Source of the DNA: Bacillus mycoides
GTDB lineage: Bacteria > Bacillota > Bacilli > Bacillales > Bacillaceae_G
Assembly: GCF_001757995.1 (NCBI RefSeq)
Contig: NZ_LXLV01000035.1
Span: 186,001-250,000 of the forward strand
Direction of reading: 5' to 3'
Length of the DNA stretch: 64,000 bases
The notes under the pieces were generated by a model that was not told the DNA's origin, did no database searches, and was given only the letters and a program-made list of their open reading frames with translations. This document shows positions 8,435 to 17,425 of the stretch, piece by piece (positions within the stretch are counted from its first letter, which is position 1; each line of letters begins with the position of its first letter). The translations under genes and the position numbers were made by a program.

Positions 8435-9136
8435 TCATTTCCCAATAGAAAACCCTTCGAACACTCTTCCTCCGTATTGATCTAGCGTTTTTTCTACAAA
8501 AGTAATTAATTCATTTTTATCTCCTGTTTTATAAAAGTGATCAAAAGCTGCTACAAATTGGTCTGCATATTGTTCGTCATACCTTCTTAATACTCTAATA
8601 AACCATTTTGAATTTCCAAGCCATTGACCATTTACCCTTAAAACATATTCATGTACTAAATCAGCTAATAAATTTGCGATGAACAATTCTTCTTCTCTCT
8701 TTGTTGCACCAATGAAATCATCCAAAGTATCCGTAATAAAATAGCGTTTCTGCTTCATCGTTTCTTCTGTCCATTTTTCTGGACCTTTATTTAACAGAGC
8801 ATTCACTTCTCTTTTTAACCTCTCTACAATTTCATCTTTTCCTTTTAACACAATACCTTCTGAAACTAATTGAGGTAATGAAGGTCGTCCGCGCTCACAA
8901 TCACTTTTAAAAAAGGTTTTATACGTTTCAAAATTATGTACAAATACTTCAACAGGCCATCCGTTACTATAGAAAGATTCTCTATAACAAGATGACAAAC
9001 TTTGGTCGAATATTACAATATCAAGGTCAGATGTTTTCGTAGCCTCTCCTCTAGCAACACTTCCCCCTAGTAAAGCAACATCACAATTCGAAAATTGTGA
9101 TGTAATAATACTTTGTGCCGCTTCAAGTGGTTTCAT
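8435..9136 (-). CDS. Nucleotidyltransferase-domain protein
   Basis: A 233-residue protein with the Pol-beta-like nucleotidyltransferase motif GGSVARGEATKTSDLDIVIF (about residues 24-43): the GS helix and the DxD metal-binding pair. The rest is helical, as in kanamycin-nucleotidyltransferase-like and HEPN/MNT proteins. It could transfer a nucleotide to a small molecule or protein; substrate unknown. GAAGGAG precedes the ATG; 16 bases separate it from the AlkD-like gene. Confidence 0.8.
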   Translation of the reverse strand: MKPLEAAQSIITSQFSNCDVALLGGSVARGEATKTSDLDIVIFDQSLSSCYRESFYSNGWPVEVFVHNFETYKTFFKSDCERGRPSLPQLVSEGIVLKGKDEIVERLKREVNALLNKGPEKWTEETMKQKRYFITDTLDDFIGATKREEELFIANLLADLVHEYVLRVNGQWLGNSKWFIRVLRRYDEQYADQFVAAFDHFYKTGDKNELITFVEKTLDQYGGRVFEGFSIGK

Positions 9137-9152
9137 AGCCTTTCTCCTTCTC

Positions 9153-9836
9153 TTATTTTACTTTCTTCTTTTCAGCTCTTTCTCGTGTCTTTTTAATATA
9201 GGATTCTGCATCTGGTGTTTTGCATGACGTTTCACCGTGATCAACTTCTACTTTTCCAATTTCACGTGAAATTTCAATTGCTTGTTGTTCCAAATTTTCA
9301 TTCCGAACCCCTATCGCAATTAAAGCTCTATTCATTGCTTCTTTTTTTCTATTTTTTTCATTATGTATATGAACTTTAATCTCTTCTAAATACGGTAAGA
9401 AGAAGTCATCGTCTAACGTTTTATTTTTTATTGCGATATTCGCTAATAATGACCAACCAGCTCTTCCAATCCATTCTTCATCAGACTTCGTCCATTCTTC
9501 CATTCTTTCTATCGCGATTGGTGACGTACATATAGCTGTCATAAGAACGTCCATTAAACAATAATAATCAACATCCTGAACCCATCTATTTAGTTGTTCT
9601 GACGTTAGTTTCTTCGGATCTAAAATCATCGTTGCTAAAGTCATTGCATCCATATTTTTCGTTTCCCATAGTGAAATTGCTAAATCATGATCTTTTTTTA
9701 TCTTCTTTTTCAACAATTTTAAATTCGCAAAACTAACTCCAAATAACGGTTCTTTCGCCCCATGGTTTTTATATGTCTTACGAGTTTGTTCTGTCCCATA
9801 TTCTTCTAGTTGCTGCATTACTTCTTCAAGTAACAT
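9153..9836 (-). CDS. DNA alkylation repair protein (AlkD-like)
   Basis: A 227-residue all-helical HEAT-like protein. The N-terminal ARKTYKNHG-like segment, FGVSFANLKLLKKKIKKDH, LATMILDPKKL, WVQDVDYYCLMD and the tryptophan-rich WIGRAGWSLLANIA are typical of the AlkD glycosylase family, which removes N3/N7-alkylpurines from DNA. The lysine-rich C-terminal tail suits DNA contact. It is the first gene of the closely packed minus-strand run ending at the DinB gene; AGAGGTGGG precedes the ATG. Confidence 0.8.
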   Translation of the reverse strand: MLLEEVMQQLEEYGTEQTRKTYKNHGAKEPLFGVSFANLKLLKKKIKKDHDLAISLWETKNMDAMTLATMILDPKKLTSEQLNRWVQDVDYYCLMDVLMTAICTSPIAIERMEEWTKSDEEWIGRAGWSLLANIAIKNKTLDDDFFLPYLEEIKVHIHNEKNRKKEAMNRALIAIGVRNENLEQQAIEISREIGKVEVDHGETSCKTPDAESYIKKTRERAEKKKVK

Positions 9837-9984
9837 ATGCCCACCTCTTTTATGTTTTATGTTGACTTCATATATGTATGTACGATATATTCTACATTAC
9901 TTTTTGGTTTTCCTATATTTATTTTTTAAATACGGTATGTGAAATTTTTAATGATGCATTTTAAAACAAAAGACATCCTCTTCC

Positions 9985-10653
9985 TTATTTTTCACACGGT
10001 TGTTCATTCACGCTCTGTATACAATACTCCTCTAGCGCATTCAACGGATTTATTATGTTCCTTCCTATTATATTTTCTACCCTTGTAGCTGCGTCTACCA
10101 TCGATAATTGTGCAACTGAAAGCATTTCGTTTCTATCTTTCATAATTTCATATAAATACTTTTCTAATTTAGCATCATGCTCTTCTTTACGCCCTTGCAT
10201 AATTAACTCAAATATTCCTTCTATCACTTCTACTTTTACATGTATGGATTTATTATTCTGCTGAGCGTATTGTTTTAAACGTTCCATCGTTCCTGAAACA
10301 GTACGATTATTTGTAAAAAGTATTGTTTGTGGCTCTTCAACATGACAAATCATTTCAAAGAATGGCTCATCAATTTTCAATATAGGTATGCCTATTTTGA
10401 AATTCTCATCTAATAGCGTGATATAATCTGTACAAGTTATTAAAAGTGTATCTACATCACTTTCGGCAATATACTTTAAAAGATCATTCAATTTATTTCG
10501 TGCTTGTTCTCTTTCAAAATCGCAATCTTTTTTTAATATGCGTGATAAGATGGGATCTATAAAATGGAGTATTTCTATTTCAAAAGATTGCAACGCTCGG
10601 TCAATGTATTCAATATTTGAATGATGAGCATGTAAACAAGCTATTTTTTTCAT
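9985..10653 (-). CDS. Asp/Glu racemase-superfamily-like protein
   Basis: A 222-residue cytosolic protein. The fold pattern (IACLHAHHSN at the start, LLITCTDY around residue 75 with a thiol in a racemase-like position, ILFTNNRTVSGTMERL later) resembles the Asp/Glu/hydantoin racemase superfamily, but the second catalytic cysteine motif is not clear, so activity is uncertain. The leader contains a hairpin plus U-run just before the ribosome site GGGAGG, suggesting control by attenuation. No obvious partner gene. Confidence 0.5.
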   Translation of the reverse strand: MKKIACLHAHHSNIEYIDRALQSFEIEILHFIDPILSRILKKDCDFEREQARNKLNDLLKYIAESDVDTLLITCTDYITLLDENFKIGIPILKIDEPFFEMICHVEEPQTILFTNNRTVSGTMERLKQYAQQNNKSIHVKVEVIEGIFELIMQGRKEEHDAKLEKYLYEIMKDRNEMLSVAQLSMVDAATRVENIIGRNIINPLNALEEYCIQSVNEQPCEK

Positions 10654-10671
10654 ACTTATCCTCCCTTTCTA

Positions 10672-10716
10672 AAACAAAAAACATGAATGAACCATTTTAC
10701 ATACAGTTCCATTCAT
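10672..10716 (-). promoter_or_regulatory. Leader hairpin with U-run upstream of the racemase-like gene
   Basis: Arms near 10682-10692 and 10706-10716 (ATGAATG type, slightly imperfect) are followed on the minus strand by GTTTTTTGTTTT and then directly by the ribosome site. No minus-strand gene ends upstream, so it looks like an attenuator, not a gene-end terminator. Confidence 0.45.
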
Positions 10717-10871
10717 TTAATTCTTGTTTCATTTTTTTAAACCTGCAAAACAATGAAATCTTGCATACTTTTGGACAAACTTTTTTGCGCTTGTAAAAAA
10801 GTTTTTTTGCATTTCCCCCTCTAAAATTGCTAATATAGTAGAGTAGAACTTTTATAGAGAGTAGGAAAATT

Positions 10872-11699
10872 ATGCACAATGGAATTCGGATGACAACTTT
10901 AGTGAAAAGGGCTCTGTTGATTTGCGCTGGGGTATTATTTACATACGAAGCTGCTTACGGATCAACACATATCGCTCTAGCAAGTACAAAGGATGAAGCT
11001 AAATCTGTTCAACTTGTAAGTGAAATTCAAACGTCACTTGCTCCGAAAGAAGCTCCAAAGCACTATAACGGGCAAGTTAGAAAAGTCGCTTACTTAACAT
11101 TTGACGATGGGCCTGGAAAATACACAGCTGAGCTTTTAGATATGTTAAAGAGAGAAAATGCAAAAGCAACATTCTTCCTAATTGGTTCAAATGTGAAAGC
11201 TTTCCCTGATCTTGTAAAACGTGAAGATGCTGAAGGCCACTATGTTGGGATGCACAGTATGACTCATAACTACAAGAAACTTTATACAGAAGGTCATTAC
11301 GTTGATGAAATGAAGGAAGACCAAGGCTTAATCGCTGGAGTTCTAGGGAAATCACCAGTATTAACTCGTCCATCTTACGGCTCAATGCCAGGATTAAATG
11401 AAGCTCTTCGAAACAAAGTTGTTGAGAATGGTTTAAAAGTATGGGATTGGACAATTGATTCATTAGACTGGAAATACAACAAAATGCCAGTTGACGCTGC
11501 ATCTGCTAAAATCGTAGAAAACGTTCTAGCTGGTGCTAACAAGCCAACAGAAGTTATTCTTATGCATGATATTCATCCACAATCAGTTAAAGCAGTACCT
11601 GGAATTATTAAAGGGCTGAAAGAACGAGGATATGAATTAGAAAGCTATCATGAGAACGAACACTTCCCATTAAACTTCTGGCATGATAATCGTATTTAA
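10872..11699 (+). CDS. Peptidoglycan N-acetylglucosamine deacetylase, polysaccharide deacetylase family
   Basis: A 275-residue exported NodB-domain enzyme. After an N-terminal signal segment (about 1-37) the five CE4 motifs appear in order: TFDDGP (catalytic and metal Asp), HSMTHN (two metal His), RPSYGSM, DWTIDSLDW and LMHDIH. It should remove acetyl groups from cell-wall GlcNAc, giving lysozyme resistance. It matches my memory of the B. cereus BC1960/BC2929 type, with Ser replacing the usual Pro in RPPYG. AGGA lies 7 bases before the ATG; a strong terminator follows. Confidence 0.92.
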   Translation: MHNGIRMTTLVKRALLICAGVLFTYEAAYGSTHIALASTKDEAKSVQLVSEIQTSLAPKEAPKHYNGQVRKVAYLTFDDGPGKYTAELLDMLKRENAKATFFLIGSNVKAFPDLVKREDAEGHYVGMHSMTHNYKKLYTEGHYVDEMKEDQGLIAGVLGKSPVLTRPSYGSMPGLNEALRNKVVENGLKVWDWTIDSLDWKYNKMPVDAASAKIVENVLAGANKPTEVILMHDIHPQSVKAVPGIIKGLKERGYELESYHENEHFPLNFWHDNRI

Positions 11700-11701
11700 T
11701 A

Positions 11702-11741
11702 AAAAAGACTTGATTTCCTCTAGTAGGTTATCAAGTCTTTT
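11702..11741. terminator. Bidirectional terminator between deacetylase and WapI-like gene
   Basis: Twelve-bp arms AAAAGACTTGAT and ATCAAGTCTTTT enclose a 15-base loop, with A and T tracts outside, ending both convergent genes. Confidence 0.85.
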
Positions 11742-11743
11742 TA

Positions 11744-12169
11744 TTATCGTTTTGGGAATTTCCTTTGTTGCTCTTCAATAGAACGAATAATATTCTCCCT
11801 ATCATCTTGAGTTATACCGATAGAAAATTCGTACTCTTCTTCCTTACACCATGCGGGGGTAAGTTCCAGCGATAAGCGAATAACAATGTTAAACTCCCCT
11901 AATTTTTCCCCCATAAATTCAAACGCTAAATTTGGTTCTATGAAATCTAGTTCGTTATATGTAGGGTTTGGTAAAGATTCAAACCATTTTATCATGTACT
12001 GTAAGTCGGAAGTTTGTAAAAAAGGATCCATCGTTTCAAAAACTTTATTTTCTTCTGACAGTCTCGTTTTTACTCTTAACCAATTTCTATCACACTCGTC
12101 TATTGCATCTTTATATTGGTAATTTACAACCTCTAAATGTAATGCTACTTTTTCATTTTTAAAATTCAT
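11744..12169 (-). CDS. WapI-family-like immunity protein
   Basis: A 141-residue acidic protein. The pattern of beta strands near the N-terminus, DRNWLRVKTRLSEE, FLQTSDLQYMIKWFESL, LDFIEPNLAFEF and IRLSLELTP resembles the WapI-like immunity family that protects Bacillus from the WapA tRNase toxin. No WapA-like toxin gene is visible nearby, so it would be an orphan immunity gene. The call rests on remembered family pattern. GGGGGA precedes the ATG. Confidence 0.5.
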   Translation of the reverse strand: MNFKNEKVALHLEVVNYQYKDAIDECDRNWLRVKTRLSEENKVFETMDPFLQTSDLQYMIKWFESLPNPTYNELDFIEPNLAFEFMGEKLGEFNIVIRLSLELTPAWCKEEEYEFSIGITQDDRENIIRSIEEQQRKFPKR

Positions 12170-12287
12170 GAATATCCCCCTTTTATCTCTGGATCTTTTG
12201 TTTTATAAATTTTTATTAATCCCGATATTTTAAATTATACTAGGTTATTCTAATCGTTTTTTAATACGGATGAATTATTTAAATTTA

Positions 12288-12833
12288 TTACCCTTTATAC
12301 ATAAAATAAATTTGATTTGCAATATAATCTGAACTAAAGTGAAGTCCATTCCTTATCCACCACATGATAATACCTACCAATGAAGCTGTTTTAATATCAA
12401 CCGCAACATAATCATCAGGCAGATCCTTTTTCGTATTCTCTCTTCTCGTTTCTATTAACTCTTTTAAAAATAAAAATAGTTGCTCCTCAAATTGATTCAT
12501 TTTAAATAATATAAATAAATAATTTCGGTGGATATATAAATAATCAAGTAATTGTGTTAGCTTTTGTTTTTCTGATAAATCTTTTGCATGTATTAAATCA
12601 GCAATTTTATTTGAAAGTTCATTTGAAATCTCATTCGTGATTTGGTCTAGTAAATCTTGAATATCTTGATAATGTAAGTAAAAGGTTGTCCGATTTAATC
12701 CTGCTTTTGTTGAAACTTTCTGAACCGTTAAGCTTGAAATACTAGGATTCTCACATAAGAGAGAAAAAACTGCATTTTTAAACATTTCTCTTGAACGAAC
12801 TGTACGAGGATCTTCTTTTTTAGGTGTAGACAT
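12288..12833 (-). CDS. TetR/AcrR family repressor of the divergent MFS pump
   Basis: A 181-residue TetR-type regulator. The N-terminal helix-turn-helix is seen at about 30-60 (LTVQKVSTKAGLNRTTFYLHY), and the C-terminal ligand domain is helical (YfiR/TetR_C type). It is divergent from the MFS transporter with 173 bases between them holding two palindromes with TCGACA/TGTCGA half-sites, which it most likely binds to repress both genes until a ligand appears. AAAGGAG precedes the ATG. Confidence 0.85.
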   Translation of the reverse strand: MSTPKKEDPRTVRSREMFKNAVFSLLCENPSISSLTVQKVSTKAGLNRTTFYLHYQDIQDLLDQITNEISNELSNKIADLIHAKDLSEKQKLTQLLDYLYIHRNYLFILFKMNQFEEQLFLFLKELIETRRENTKKDLPDDYVAVDIKTASLVGIIMWWIRNGLHFSSDYIANQIYFMYKG

Positions 12834-12865
12834 TTTGAAACTCCTTTATAGATTTTCTCTTTACT

Positions 12866-12897
12866 TACTCGACAGTGCATACCTTTTATGTCGAGTA
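12866..12897. promoter_or_regulatory. Candidate TetR operator 1
   Basis: Nine-base arms TACTCGACA (12866-12874) and TGTCGAGTA (12889-12897) form a perfect inverted repeat near the repressor start. The half-site TCGACA is shared with operator 2. Confidence 0.65.
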
Positions 12898-12956
12898 GTG
12901 AACATTTTCAACAAAACTGTTCATGGTCAAAGAAAATTTATTTTGTTACCATTAAT

Positions 12957-12979
12957 TTTATCGACACAATGTCGATAAA
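12957..12979. promoter_or_regulatory. Candidate TetR operator 2
   Basis: A 23-bp perfect palindrome: ten-base arms TTTATCGACA and TGTCGATAAA around CAA, 27 bases before the MFS start codon, where binding would block its transcription. Confidence 0.7.
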
Positions 12980-13006
12980 TCAAGAAAACAATGAAGGAGT
13001 TTACCA

Positions 13007-14455
13007 ATGCAAAAGGAAATTTCGGCAAGAAATAAAAAAATCATCTTAGTTGTGCTCATTGCCGGCTGTTTTTTATCAACATTAAATCAGACGCTATTAA
13101 ATGTGGCTATGAGTAATTTGATGGAATTATTTGATGTTACGGCTGCAACAGTACAATGGCTATCAACAGGCTTTATGCTCATAAATGGCGTTCTAGTGCC
13201 AATTACTGCATTTTTAATGAAACGATTTACTACAAGGCAGCTATTTATTAGCTCCATGCTCTCCTTGTTTATCGGGACTGTTCTTTGTGCATGCGCCATG
13301 AATTTTGGCATTTTGTTAACAGGAAGAATGATTCAAGCAGTTGGGGCAGGAATTATTATGCCACTAATGATGACAGTTATTTTATATTTATACCCTAGTG
13401 AAAAGCGTGGAAGTATTATGGGAACTATCGGTTTCGCCATAATTTTCGCGCCAGCCATCGCTCCAACATTATCTGGATTTATTATTGAATATGTATCATG
13501 GAGATGGTTATTTATTGGATTAGCTCCATTTGTATTAATCGTTATTATTCTCGCGCTAAAATATTTAATGAATGTTGCTGAGACAACAAAAGCAAAATTA
13601 GATATCGTAAGTGTCATTTTATCAACGATTGGCTTTGGTTGTATTATATTCGGGTTTAGTAGTGCGGGAAGTAAAGGATGGGATCATCCAGTTGTTATTA
13701 CTACAATTATCATCGGAATAATTGTTACAACCCTATTCTGTTTACGTCAAATAAAGTCTAGCGATCCACTATTAAATTTATCCGTATTTAAATATAAAAT
13801 TTTCACTCTTACATCAGTCATTAACGTACTCATTACGATGATTATGTATGCTGATTTAATTCTTTTACCGATTTACTTGCAAAATGGACGAGGTTTTACT
13901 GCTTTTGAATCAGGTTTACTTCTATTACCTGGAGCTGTGATTAATGCCTTCTTATCACCTATCACAGGTAAAATGTTTGATAAATATGGGGCGAAACCAC
14001 TCTTTATTACAGGTTTAATATGTATCATTATATCTATGTGGGGTGTAATTGATTTGACCGAATCCACCACTTATATGTATTTAATGGTTCGTACCATTAT
14101 TCTACGCATTGGACTAAGTTTCATTTCGATGCCTTTAAATACAGCAGGTTTAAACGCTTTACCAAGAGAACTGGGTTCACATGGTTCCGCAGTGAATAAT
14201 ACCGTACGTCAATTAGCAGGTGCTATTGGAACAGCAGTTATTATCACCGTATACACAATTCAATCAACTTCACATGCTTCGCAGTTATCTAGTGAAAATG
14301 GAAATATTTCAGTTATGCAAGTAAAGAAATTATCTTCTATCTTTAGCTCAAGTGATGCCTACGCATTTATGTTAGTCTTATCTTTTGTAGCACTGATATT
14401 TGCATGTTTTATGCCTAAAAAGGTAGCACTCCAAAAATCCGAAAGTAAATCTTAA
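13007..14455 (+). CDS. MFS drug-efflux transporter, DHA2 (EmrB/QacA) type
   Basis: A 482-residue membrane protein with about 14 hydrophobic helices, the size and topology of the DHA2 family of proton-coupled exporters. Seen: STLNQTLLNVAM in helix 1, QWLSTGFMLINGVLVPITAFLM in helix 2 and GRMIQAVGAGIIMPLM in the motif C region. It should expel lipophilic or cationic compounds. Control is by the divergent TetR gene through two palindromic operators. GAAGGAG precedes the ATG; a strong terminator follows. Confidence 0.9.
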   Translation: MQKEISARNKKIILVVLIAGCFLSTLNQTLLNVAMSNLMELFDVTAATVQWLSTGFMLINGVLVPITAFLMKRFTTRQLFISSMLSLFIGTVLCACAMNFGILLTGRMIQAVGAGIIMPLMMTVILYLYPSEKRGSIMGTIGFAIIFAPAIAPTLSGFIIEYVSWRWLFIGLAPFVLIVIILALKYLMNVAETTKAKLDIVSVILSTIGFGCIIFGFSSAGSKGWDHPVVITTIIIGIIVTTLFCLRQIKSSDPLLNLSVFKYKIFTLTSVINVLITMIMYADLILLPIYLQNGRGFTAFESGLLLLPGAVINAFLSPITGKMFDKYGAKPLFITGLICIIISMWGVIDLTESTTYMYLMVRTIILRIGLSFISMPLNTAGLNALPRELGSHGSAVNNTVRQLAGAIGTAVIITVYTIQSTSHASQLSSENGNISVMQVKKLSSIFSSSDAYAFMLVLSFVALIFACFMPKKVALQKSESKS

Positions 14456-14460
14456 AACAA

Positions 14461-14496
14461 AAAATCCTACTCGTTTTCTATACGAGTAGGATTTTT
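14461..14496. terminator. Bidirectional terminator between MFS and LtaS genes
   Basis: Eleven-bp arms AATCCTACTCG and CGAGTAGGATT with a 9-base loop, flanked by A and T runs, serve both convergent genes. Confidence 0.9.
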
Positions 14497-14502
14497 TATT
14501 AT

Positions 14503-16476
14503 TTATTTTGTTTCCCCGTCTTCAGTCGTCTTCACCTTCGTTTTATTGTTATCACGATGGTTATAGTTATACTTAGAACTATCTACCGGTGTAAATCCTT
14601 CTGGTGTGTAGAATCGTAATAAGTCACCGTTAACAACTTGGTCGGAGTATTTTAGTGATTTTTGAACCATTTGTTCATTTTGTTTTATTTCATCTGTAAA
14701 TTCTACAGGTTTTCCAGTAGCCGTATCATAGTATTTGCCGTTAAGTGCAGTAACTGTTGGGCTTACGTAGTTACCGTTACGGAACGGAACGACTTGTTTA
14801 TGCTCTGGTGATAATAAATCTGATCCGAATTGGACATAATTTTTCGTATCTGTACCTAGCAAGTGTAATAACGTTGGAAGAACGTCAATTTCTCCGCCGT
14901 ATTGATGTTGTACGCCGCCTTCCATTCCTGGTACGCGAATGATTAAAGGTACACGTTGTAATTGAGCATTTTCAAATGAGTTCATTTCTTTACCCATTAT
15001 TTGAGACATTGCTGCGCTATGATTATCTGAAATACCGTAATGGTCACCGTACATAACTATAATTGAATTATCGTATAAACCAGATTGTTTCAAGTAATCC
15101 ATGAATCCTTTTACAGACTCATCTAAATAGCGTGCTGTTTGGAAATACGTATCTACAGAAGAGTCACCTGTTTTCGCTGGTTCAATCGTTGCTTCCGCTT
15201 TATCAATCGGATAAGGGAAATGGTTCGATAACGTAATGAACTTCGTATAGAACGGTTGTTTTAACGTTTGTAATAATGGAATTGATTCATTAAAGAACGG
15301 TTTATCTTTTAATCCATAGTTTACTACATCTTTTTCATTCATATCATAGTATGACGCATCAAAGAATTGATTAAAGCCAAATGATTTATAAATTTCATCA
15401 CGGTTCCAGAACGTTTTATAGTTTCCGTGGAACACTGCTGATGTATATCCTTGTTGACCTAAAATAGCCGGTGCTGATTGATACGTGTTATGAGCTTTAT
15501 TTGTAAAAACAGATCCTTGTGGTAATCCAAACATTGAGTTCTCTAACATGAACTCCGCATCAGATGTTTTACCTTGTCCTGTTTGATGGAAGAAGTTATC
15601 AAAGTATAACGTATTCGCATCTTTTGTAAATGAGTTTAAGAATGGTGTAACCTCTTGACCATTTAGCTTGTAGTTTAGTAAAAAGTTTTGGAATGACTCT
15701 AAATGAATATAAATTACGTTCATTCCTTTTCCTTTACCGAAATACTCAGGATTTGGACTTGCATAAGTTGATGTAAGATAGTTTCTAACTTCTGTCATAT
15801 TATCTCCATCCGCTAATGCTCGTTCTGTTGATGCTTTCGCACTTTGAATACCATCATAAATCGTAAAGTTGTACGCCCCTAAATATTTCACGATATAATT
15901 GCGGTCAAATGTTCTTGTTAACAATTCAGGACGGTCAGATTCTGCCAGACCTAAGTTAACACTAAAGAATAAAATACCTGCTACAAATACTAGAGATAAT
16001 TTATGCTTCGCAACACGGATTGGTTTAGGATTTACAAATTTCGTTGCGACTAAAATAATTAAAATGATTGTATCTAAGAAATATAGTGGATCATATAAGT
16101 GTAGCAATGCAAAAATACTACCACCTAAATCTCCAAAGTTATTCGATTGTGTTAATGTCGGGAACGTAATAAAGTCGCTGAAAAAGCGATAATATACTAC
16201 GTTTGCGTATAAAAGTATAGACATTAGCAAATTAATAATAATTAACCAAATGTAAGCTCGTTTCCCTTTTGCGAATAATGCGAGCCCTAAAAATAGAACT
16301 GCTGAGCTTAACGGATTGAAAAACAGTAAAAACTTTTGGATTGTGTTCGATATCCCTAAATTAAATTCTGTCACATATGCTGCATATGTTTTTAACCAAA
16401 GTAAAATAACGGCAAATACGAAAAATCCAAAATGATTACTTAATACTCGTTTACTCTTTAATAAAAATTGTTGCAT
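14503..16476 (-). CDS. ltaS: Lipoteichoic acid synthase family protein (LtaS-type sulfatase)
   Basis: A 657-residue membrane enzyme that polymerises glycerol phosphate on the outer face of the membrane. About five N-terminal helices (residues ~10-175) precede an extracellular sulfatase-fold domain. Visible are the nucleophile threonine in GQGKTSDAEF, HGNYKTFWNRDEIY, LSNHFPYPID, and the metal site YGDHYGISDNH. I use the ATG at 16474-16476, close after AGGTGGAG, rather than the upstream in-frame ATG. Bacilli carry several paralogues, so the exact one is not fixed. Confidence 0.92.
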   Translation of the reverse strand: MQQFLLKSKRVLSNHFGFFVFAVILLWLKTYAAYVTEFNLGISNTIQKFLLFFNPLSSAVLFLGLALFAKGKRAYIWLIIINLLMSILLYANVVYYRFFSDFITFPTLTQSNNFGDLGGSIFALLHLYDPLYFLDTIILIILVATKFVNPKPIRVAKHKLSLVFVAGILFFSVNLGLAESDRPELLTRTFDRNYIVKYLGAYNFTIYDGIQSAKASTERALADGDNMTEVRNYLTSTYASPNPEYFGKGKGMNVIYIHLESFQNFLLNYKLNGQEVTPFLNSFTKDANTLYFDNFFHQTGQGKTSDAEFMLENSMFGLPQGSVFTNKAHNTYQSAPAILGQQGYTSAVFHGNYKTFWNRDEIYKSFGFNQFFDASYYDMNEKDVVNYGLKDKPFFNESIPLLQTLKQPFYTKFITLSNHFPYPIDKAEATIEPAKTGDSSVDTYFQTARYLDESVKGFMDYLKQSGLYDNSIIVMYGDHYGISDNHSAAMSQIMGKEMNSFENAQLQRVPLIIRVPGMEGGVQHQYGGEIDVLPTLLHLLGTDTKNYVQFGSDLLSPEHKQVVPFRNGNYVSPTVTALNGKYYDTATGKPVEFTDEIKQNEQMVQKSLKYSDQVVNGDLLRFYTPEGFTPVDSSKYNYNHRDNNKTKVKTTEDGETK

Positions 16477-16858
16477 CTCTCCACCTCTTTTGATCATCCA
16501 AGGCTTATTTTGTATAAGTCTGTCTCTCTATTCAATTTTTTTCTTCAAATAGATTTTTTTTGTTTAACTATATGAAGAATATTAGTAATTATAATTTGTA
16601 GCTTTTATTTATTCAACTATTTCTTTTTAAACATTTTGACCTTGGTTTCTATTTAACAAAATAAATTTGTAACATTTCCTGTTTTCTCCCAAGTCTCATC
16701 CGCTAATTATGACTCCACAAACTATAATCCTTTATTTCCTCATTTGCAAACTAATCTATCTCCAATTTTGGTACATTCATGTAAACTACCCAATTTCATA
16801 AAATAAAAAGTGTAGTTTGGGCGATTTGCTCAAACTACACTTTTTCGACTACCGTTTA
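16477..16858. other. Intergenic region upstream of ltaS, with a terminator
   Basis: No gene is visible in 16477-16805, an A+T-rich leader/promoter region. At 16806-16844 a 14-bp stem (AAAGTGTAGTTTG type arms) with flanking T run ends the decayed SRPBCC gene on the minus strand. Confidence 0.6.
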
Positions 16859-17333
16859 TCATCCTTTGTAGCTATTCCCTCTTCTTTTAAACAATTCTTT
16901 AAGTCCCATGAATATTACATTCCAACCATGTTCAGAGCCATCATGACACCCCTTTAAAGCTTTTTCAACATCATATTTTGTCCAATCTTCTTCATGAGCA
17001 ACGATTATATTTTGTGAAAATATCATTTCAGATCCTTGTTGTTTCTCTTTTATTTCAACTGTGATTTTATCTAATAATTCACTAAACTGTGGCATTTTTA
17101 ATGTAAATACTAATTTTTTTAGGACGATTCATTTCGATATATTCCCCAATTGCTCGATAATCTTTTCCGCCACGATGATCAACAAGAAGTATTTTTCGTT
17201 ACTTTATTTGTTCCTTCCAACGTAAAAAATCATTTCTTCATCAGTTTTGGGTTTATCCATGCTTCAAATCTTTTTCAAGTGCAACATCAAAATCCTTCAC
17301 CATCATTAATGTTATTCTTGAATAATTATTCAT
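16859..17333 (-). pseudogene. SRPBCC/AHSA1-type domain protein, multiply broken
   Basis: Only the last 78 codons (from 17095) are open: MPQFSELLDKITVEI to the end, resembling the C-terminal half of an AHSA1/SRPBCC lipid-binding-fold protein. Upstream the homologous reading continues through other frames: MNNYSRITLMMVKDF, then (after a 1-base shift) RFEAWINPKLMKK, a TGA where a Trp is expected, FFTLEGTNKVTKN, another shift, DHRGGKDYRAIGEYIEMNRP, and a last shift into MPQFSE. That is at least three frameshifts and one stop, so the gene is dead. Confidence 0.8.
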
Positions 17334-17382
17334 TTTAGTACCATCCTATATTTAAATCAAAAAATAGTATTTCTTTTCAACA

Positions 17383-17417
17383 AAACCCCCGCTCTCATAA
17401 AGAAAGCGAGGGTTTTC
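17383..17417 (-). terminator. Terminator of the ABC-F gene
   Basis: Fifteen-base arms (17383-17397, 17403-17417) pair with two G-U pairs around a 5-base loop and lead into a T run on the minus strand. Confidence 0.85.
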
Positions 17418-17425
17418 ATTATTTA

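Noticed and set aside
10697-10879. 60-codon minus-strand frame upstream of the deacetylase
   Set aside because: Overlaps the deacetylase promoter and leader hairpins, no ribosome site.
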